Shown piece by piece: positions 5,256-9,233 of a stretch of DNA of 9,233 nt. The stretch covers positions 1,205 to 10,437 of the forward strand of contig JAHEML010000059.1 in NCBI GenBank assembly GCA_024643705.1. The letters are read 5' to 3'. Below the pieces are notes generated by a model, which saw nothing but the letters and a program-made list of their open reading frames with translations, did not search any database and was not told where the DNA came from. Within the stretch, counting starts at the first letter, position 1; every line of letters starts with the position of its first letter. This DNA comes from Caldilineaceae bacterium. GTDB lineage: Bacteria > Chloroflexota > Anaerolineae > Caldilineales > Caldilineaceae. The position numbers and the translations under genes are program-made.

Positions 5256-6668
5256 ATGTCCCAACCCAACATCCTCCTATTCCTCACCGACGACCACGGC
5301 CAGTGGGCTGCGGGTTGTTATGGCAACCATGCCCTGCCCACGCCGAACATGGATCGGCTGGCCGCGGCGGGCGTGCGCTTTGCCAACGCCTTCACCCCCA
5401 GCCCGGTCTGCTCGCCGGCCCGGGCCTGCCTGCTCACCGGGCGCACGCCCTCCCAGGTGGGCATCCACGATTGGCTGCAAGAGGCCGAGCCGGTGATCGG
5501 TGATTTCGACTGGCTGGCTGGGGAGTTGACCCTGCCCCAACTGCTTTCCACCGCTGGCTACCATTGTGGGCTGTCGGGCAAATGGCATCTGGGCCGCTCC
5601 TACGCCACGCCGCCCGGCTTCGACTGGGCCTTTGGTCTGCCCCGCTGGCAAGGGGTTCACAATGGGCGCTACACCTATCATTTGAACGGGCAGCCCGTTG
5701 AGTTGGACGGCAACAAGAGCACCCTGATCACCGATCACGCGCTGGACTTTCTGGACAACGCGCCCGACGACAAGCCCTTTTTTCTCAACGTGGGCTACAT
5801 CGCCACCCACTCCCCCTACGACGCCGCCAGCCACGATCCGGCCCTGACCGCCCGTTTTGCCGACCACCATTTCGACGAAATCCCCGCGTATCACCCCCAC
5901 CCGTGGAATCGCAACGAAGGGCTGGCCGGTGGTTTCAAACCGACAGCCGAACAGATCCGCAGCCGTTACATGGGCTACTATGCGTCGGTGGTGGAGATCG
6001 ACCGGGAGATTGGCCGCCTGTTGGCAAGGCTGGAAGAGAGGGATCAGCTAGCGAATACTATCGTCATCTACACGTCGGATCACGGCTGTGCCCTGGGGCA
6101 TCATGGCTTTTGGGGCAAGGGCAACAGCACCCGCCCGCTGAATATGTACGAGACATCCCTGCGGGTTCCCCTGCTGATGGCCGGGCCGGGGATTGCTACG
6201 GGACAGGTGGCCGAAGAGTGGGTCGATCACTACGACAGCTTCCAGGCCATCTGCCAGTGGGCCGGAGTGAGCTTGCCGGATCGGGCTTATCCGGGTCGCA
6301 GTTATGCACCGGTTGTGGCGGGTGAGCGCGTCGATTGGGACGATACCCGCTATGGCGAGTACGGCGATCTGCGCATGATCCGCACACCCCAGCACAAATA
6401 TGTCAAGCGTTACCCCAACGGCCCCCACGACCTGTTCGATCTAGTGGAAGACCCGGATGAGAAGCTCAACCGGGCGGGCTGGGACGAATATCAACCCGTG
6501 CAGGCGAAGTTGGATGAGCAGTTGGCCGAGTGGTACGCGGGCTTCGCGGAGAGTGCCAGTGACGGGCGTCGGGTGAAGTTTCAGCGGGTTCACAACCGCA
6601 ACGAAGCGTGGCGGGACGGACGGCGGGAGCGGGCCGGGTTGCAGGTGTATGATCTGTGGGAGAGTTGA
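5256..6668 (+). CDS. Type I (formylglycine-dependent) sulfatase, cytoplasmic
   Basis: A complete 470-residue sulfatase of the alkaline-phosphatase-like superfamily that hydrolyses sulfate esters. The signature C52-S-P-A-R56 leading to LLTGR (59-63) marks C52 for conversion to formylglycine; metal ligands D12 and D13 (TDDHG) and D275-H276 (TSDHG), and the GKWH motif (K109, H111), are all intact. The cysteine form needs a formylglycine-generating enzyme or anaerobic maturase, neither of which is in this window. The protein begins directly with the first core strand (QPNILLFLTDDHG) and has no signal peptide, so it should act in the cytoplasm on an imported small sulfated compound. GGAG at 5242-5245 sits 10 bases before the ATG. 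The C-terminal region is rich in Arg and Asp and ends without a tail domain. Substrate class cannot be told from sequence; sulfated monosaccharides would fit the sugar genes around it. Confidence 0.93.
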   Translation: MSQPNILLFLTDDHGQWAAGCYGNHALPTPNMDRLAAAGVRFANAFTPSPVCSPARACLLTGRTPSQVGIHDWLQEAEPVIGDFDWLAGELTLPQLLSTAGYHCGLSGKWHLGRSYATPPGFDWAFGLPRWQGVHNGRYTYHLNGQPVELDGNKSTLITDHALDFLDNAPDDKPFFLNVGYIATHSPYDAASHDPALTARFADHHFDEIPAYHPHPWNRNEGLAGGFKPTAEQIRSRYMGYYASVVEIDREIGRLLARLEERDQLANTIVIYTSDHGCALGHHGFWGKGNSTRPLNMYETSLRVPLLMAGPGIATGQVAEEWVDHYDSFQAICQWAGVSLPDRAYPGRSYAPVVAGERVDWDDTRYGEYGDLRMIRTPQHKYVKRYPNGPHDLFDLVEDPDEKLNRAGWDEYQPVQAKLDEQLAEWYAGFAESASDGRRVKFQRVHNRNEAWRDGRRERAGLQVYDLWES

Positions 6669-6682
6669 CCACAGCCGACATG

Positions 6683-6759
6683 ACAGACTACAGACGAATG
6701 TATGCAATGTCGCCCATCCACTTCGTCTGTAGTCTGTGGTCCGTAGTCTGTCGTCGCCC
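6683..6759. repeat. GTC-N4 heptamer palindrome between convergent genes
   Basis: ACAGACTACAGACGAA (6683-6698) pairs perfectly with TTCGTCTGTAGTCTGT (6722-6737) over 16 bp, with a 23-base spacer, and weaker matches extend outward on both sides. The right side continues as five 7-mers: GTCTGTA, GTCTGTG, GTCCGTA, GTCTGTC, GTCGCCC (6725-6759), stopping two bases before the stop codon of the gene on the - strand. The last heptamer is identical to one in the element at 2940-2967. It occupies nearly all of the 93 bases between the 3' ends of the sulfatase and the BtrH-like gene. Confidence 0.85.
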
Positions 6760-6761
6760 TT

Positions 6762-7967
6762 CTACCCCATCGCGCTCCGCAACTCCGCCACCGCGGCCGC
6801 TTCGATATCGTGAATACGCAGCACCTGCTCGGCAATGGTCTCTTGCAGATCGCCAGCTTCAGCTTCACTCAGGGGGAAATCCTCATCTATTTGGCGGCGA
6901 ATGGCCCGCAGACGCTCGTCGATGACCCGCCGTGCCTCCAAGCTGGCAACGCCCTCGTCCAGAAAAAGACGGTGCTGGCGCAGCATCAATTGTCGCGTCT
7001 CGGCCAGGGGTGGCGACCAATCGGGCAGGAGCGCAGTGCTGAGATCATCCCACGCCGTTGCACTGGCCCGGAACTGGCGGGCGACCCCGGTCAGTGCTGC
7101 TTTGCCCAGGATCAGAGCAGCTTCGTCCAGAAAATCCGCGTAGACATCCCGCTCTGCCTTGCCAGCCTTGCCAAAAATGTTGATATCCCAGAAAGCGCTG
7201 GTCAGCCCTGCATAGAGCTTCGGGCCGGGGGGAAACTCATTGGCCCAACTCCCCCTCTTTTTGGGGCTGGTGAGCATCTCGGCCCATTTCCCATAGGCCG
7301 CCAGGCCAAAATTGTGGCGTGCCCCCTTGGGCGGCTTTTCCGTGAAGAGCTTGATGCAGTCCCAAATCCCCGCCTGCACCGAGGATGGCAATTTGTCCGG
7401 GTCGGGGAAATCCAGGGTGAGTACCCGGTGTTTCACATTCTTCACCCGCCCCCGCAGATCGGCCAGTTGGCCCGTGGTCACCGAGAGGGGCACTCGCGCC
7501 CGGTCGGCCACATCCACCCGGTCGGCGGCTTCGTCGTAGCCGTAGACGATTACCGGGAACATGTGCCACATACTCTCGTCCTGGGGTTGGCTTTGGTAGG
7601 GCAGGCTGAACATATCCACCCAGACCAGCGCGGGTACGCCATCTTGCAGCACATCCACCAGATTCTTTACCGCTTTGGCCGGGTTGGCGGTGTGGCGCAG
7701 TTCCTGGACAACCCCCAGCCGTTGGAGCATGGTCTCGAAGGGATCGAAAGTGTTGCGGGTGAGGATGCGGGCTTGGGGATCGACCCCAGCGTAGGCAAAG
7801 ACGAAATAGCCCATCACCGCGCCGCCGCTGATACCCATCAGCAGAGCCTCGGAGTAGGGTTGGCCCGTATGGGGTGCTACGATGCCCCGGTAGTCGAAAT
7901 AGTTGCGGACGGTCCCTGTTTCCCAATGCAGACCGTCGAATTGGTGATAGTCGGTCAAAACGGGCAT
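6762..7967 (-). CDS. BtrH N-terminal/DUF4872-like protein
   Basis: A 401-residue soluble protein resembling the BtrH_N plus DUF4872 architecture. BtrH itself transfers an acyl side chain from a carrier protein during butirosin synthesis and has a papain-like fold. Recognisable parts are FDGLHWETGTVRNYFDYRG (10-28), the Gly-rich block LLMGISGGAVMGYF (42-55), the strand WHMFPVIVYGYDE (134-146) with H135, VDVADRARVPLS (151-162), and a helical C-terminal half (about 200-400) with a charged coiled segment at 340-398. The position that I expect to be Cys after the first His (HCET) is Trp here (H14-W15-E16-T17), so transferase activity is doubtful. The ATG at 7967 is chosen because AGGAGG lies 5 bases before it; an upstream ATG at 8003 would start almost at the predicted transcript end. 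It is transcribed alone, with its own promoter, a terminator behind it upstream, and a palindrome after its stop. No biosynthetic partner genes are seen nearby, so its role is open. Confidence 0.75.
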   Translation of the reverse strand: MPVLTDYHQFDGLHWETGTVRNYFDYRGIVAPHTGQPYSEALLMGISGGAVMGYFVFAYAGVDPQARILTRNTFDPFETMLQRLGVVQELRHTANPAKAVKNLVDVLQDGVPALVWVDMFSLPYQSQPQDESMWHMFPVIVYGYDEAADRVDVADRARVPLSVTTGQLADLRGRVKNVKHRVLTLDFPDPDKLPSSVQAGIWDCIKLFTEKPPKGARHNFGLAAYGKWAEMLTSPKKRGSWANEFPPGPKLYAGLTSAFWDINIFGKAGKAERDVYADFLDEAALILGKAALTGVARQFRASATAWDDLSTALLPDWSPPLAETRQLMLRQHRLFLDEGVASLEARRVIDERLRAIRRQIDEDFPLSEAEAGDLQETIAEQVLRIHDIEAAAVAELRSAMG

Positions 7968-7972
7968 GGTTT

Positions 7973-7978
7973 CCTCCT
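7973..7978 (-). promoter_or_regulatory. Strong ribosome binding site deciding the BtrH-like start
   Basis: The - strand reads AGAGGAGGAAACC and then ATG; AGGAGG (7978-7973) is a full match to the 16S anti-Shine-Dalgarno core and lies 5 bases before the ATG at 7967. This fixes the start over the in-frame ATG at 8003. Confidence 0.85.
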
Positions 7979-8010
7979 CTGCCAACGTGTATTGGTGGGT
8001 CAATGGCCCT

Positions 8011-8041
8011 ATTATAGCGAGTTGTGCAGTGCCTGTGGCAA
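8011..8041 (-). promoter_or_regulatory. Candidate sigma70 promoter for the BtrH-like gene
   Basis: A perfect TATAAT lies at 8016-8011 on the - strand, with TTGCCA at 8041-8036 upstream at a spacing of 19 bases, slightly longer than ideal. The predicted start of transcription is near 8004, giving a leader of about 37 bases that contains the AGGAGG site. Confidence 0.55.
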
Positions 8042-8060
8042 AAGAGAGACATAGTCGACC

Positions 8061-8096
8061 AAAACAAACGTGAGATCGAAGAATGATCTCACGTTT
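8061..8096 (-). terminator. Intrinsic terminator after galactokinase
   Basis: Read on the - strand, AAACGTGAGATC (8096-8085), a 7-base loop, and the complementary GATCTCACGTTT (8077-8066) form a perfect 12-bp stem followed by GTTTT (8065-8061), giving a T-rich tail TTTGTTTT. It begins 35 bases after the galactokinase stop and separates that gene from the BtrH-like gene downstream. The stem is only moderately GC-rich. Confidence 0.6.
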
Positions 8097-8110
8097 CGCG
8101 TTTCATGTTT
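8090..8110. repeat. Three CNYGTTT heptamers beside the terminator
   Basis: CACGTTT, CGCGTTT and CATGTTT follow one another at 8090-8110. The first copy is the right arm of the 8066-8096 hairpin, so this element again combines a palindrome with a 7-base tandem repeat, as at other gene ends in the window. Confidence 0.65.
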
Positions 8111-8131
8111 TTGGGCAAGTCCAAGCTCCGG

Positions 8132-9233
8132 TCAATCGGCCAAAGAGAATACCCGCGCGCCCGCACTGGCGGGCGAAGTGTAGACCTCTGGCCAAATGTT
8201 CATTGTTTTGGAATAGCGTTCGAGGATGGCGTCGCGCACGGCCCGCTCGTGGCCTTTGCTCACCAGGGCCACCGCGCAACCGCCAAAGCCCGCGCCGGTC
8301 AGCCGTGCGCCCAGGCAACCCGGCACACTGCGCATGGCATCCACCATGGCATCCAACGCGTCGCTGCTCACTTCGTAGTCGTAGCGCAGACTCTCGTGGC
8401 TGGCATTCATCAGCCGCCCCACTTCGTCCAGATCGCCCGCGGCCAGCGCGGCCACAGTTGCCATCACCCGCTCGTTCTCGCCCACCACGTGTCGGCAGCG
8501 GCGATAGACCACCGGGGAAAGCAGAGCCTTGTGTTCCTCCAACTGGGCGCTGGTCACATCCCGCAGCGCAGTGATGCCGGGCAGTACTGCCTGCAACCGA
8601 TCCACTCCCTTTTCACATTGAGCGCGGCGTTCGTTGTAGGCGCTGTTGGCAAGGGAACGGCTGGCCTTTGTATTGCCAATCACCAGGGATGCACCGTCGG
8701 GGAAGGGAACCCGCTGGTAATCCAGCGAGCGGCAGTCAATGAGAAGAGCGTGCCCTTCTTCGCCCAAGGTGCTGATGAACTGGTCCATGATGCCACAGTT
8801 GACGCCGACAAACGCGTTCTCGGCGTGTTGGGCGGCTTTGGCAATCTGTGCGCCGGGCAGAGCATCGGTTGCACCCGCAGCCGAAAGCAGAGCAAGTGCG
8901 TTGGAAATTTCCAACCCGGCAGAGCTGCTCAACCCACTGCCTCGGGGAATATTGCCGCTGACCACCCCTTCCAGACCAGTCAGACGCACGCCCGCTTCTT
9001 CCAGCGCCCAGGCCACACCCATTGTGTAGTTAGCCCAGAAAACGTTATTGTCAAAGGCGAGACTGTCCAGGTCAAAGTCGGCCCAGGAATCGAATTCCAC
9101 CGCGTAGAGACGTACCCGTCTGTCGGCGCGGGGGCGGAAGACCACCTGAACATCTTTGTCCAGGGCTACAGGCAGCACAAAGCCGTCATTGTAGTCTGTG
9201 TGTTCGCCGATGAGATTCACTCGACCGGGCGCA
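8132..9233 (-). CDS. galK: Galactokinase (5' end cut by window edge)
   Basis: A GHMP-family kinase that phosphorylates D-galactose to galactose-1-phosphate with ATP, the entry step of the Leloir pathway, in the cytoplasm. The visible 366 residues run from the galactokinase signature APGRVNLIGEHTDYN to the natural TGA stop at 8134-8132. Counting from the valine of that signature, the ATP-binding Gly/Ser motif GSGLSSSAG is at about 94-102, the catalytic Asp is D146 in CGIMDQF, and the third GHMP motif LTGAGFGGCAVAL is at about 307-319. The GTG at 9220 is this internal valine, not a start: the frame reads APGR ahead of it, and an estimated 20-30 residues lie beyond the window. Signatures are intact, so activity is likely; a related arabinokinase or GalNAc kinase is less likely given the full GalK signature. 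No galT, galE or mutarotase gene is in the window. Confidence 0.94.
   Translation of the reverse strand, partial: APGRVNLIGEHTDYNDGFVLPVALDKDVQVVFRPRADRRVRLYAVEFDSWADFDLDSLAFDNNVFWANYTMGVAWALEEAGVRLTGLEGVVSGNIPRGSGLSSSAGLEISNALALLSAAGATDALPGAQIAKAAQHAENAFVGVNCGIMDQFISTLGEEGHALLIDCRSLDYQRVPFPDGASLVIGNTKASRSLANSAYNERRAQCEKGVDRLQAVLPGITALRDVTSAQLEEHKALLSPVVYRRCRHVVGENERVMATVAALAAGDLDEVGRLMNASHESLRYDYEVSSDALDAMVDAMRSVPGCLGARLTGAGFGGCAVALVSKGHERAVRDAILERYSKTMNIWPEVYTSPASAGARVFSLAD

Noticed and set aside
6810..8054. Long + strand open frame (414 codons) opposite the BtrH-like gene, slightly longer than that gene
   Set aside because: It has no good start signal and no domain, and it crosses the promoter region of the - strand gene, which has AGGAGG, TATAAT and BtrH/DUF4872-like motifs.
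9218..9220. GTG as the start of the galactokinase
   Set aside because: The frame is open to the window edge and reads APGR immediately before it, completing the conserved signature, so this GTG is an internal valine.

Overview
The window is GC-rich, densely coded bacterial DNA of the kind seen in environmental Chloroflexota (Anaerolineae/Caldilineae-like). That placement is an inference from gene content and from the many short palindromic repeats between genes; no rRNA or other phylogenetic marker is present. Eight protein genes are supported, two of them cut by the window edges (a ninth, the HNH partner, is short but well supported).

Left part (1-4190, + strand): the 3' end of an aldo/keto reductase is followed by three genes that together look like a non-phosphorylative (Weimberg-type) sugar-acid pathway. 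They are a FAH-superfamily 2-keto-3-deoxypentonate dehydratase-like protein, an alpha-ketoglutarate-semialdehyde dehydrogenase-like ALDH, and an enolase-superfamily sugar-acid dehydratase. Read biochemically, the order is dehydratase (3rd gene), FAH enzyme (1st), ALDH (2nd), taking an aldonate to 2-oxoglutarate. The aldose dehydrogenase and lactonase are not in view.

Middle (4274-5079, - strand): a compact two-gene cassette, a ribbon-helix-helix-like small protein followed with a 4-bp ATGA overlap by an HNH endonuclease, with a good extended -10 promoter. It is arranged like a toxin-antitoxin or homing-type unit, but its function is not known. It is divergent from a cytoplasmic type I sulfatase (5256-6668, +).

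Right part (6762-9233, - strand): a BtrH/DUF4872-like protein with its own promoter and strong ribosome binding site, then, upstream of it and separated by a terminator, a 5'-truncated galactokinase. Sulfatase, galactokinase and the sugar-acid genes suggest a carbohydrate-scavenging lifestyle, but no shared substrate is proven.

The most striking unexplained structure is between the genes. Every gap that contains a gene 3' end holds a palindrome (366-402, 1317-1377, 2902-2966, 4200-4255, 6683-6737, 8066-8096), while the one 5'-to-5' gap (5080-5255) has none. At least five of these spots are built from degenerate tandem heptanucleotides (7-nt period), with different heptamers at each site. No tRNA, rRNA, CRISPR array, transposase or gap over 300 bases without a gene was seen.
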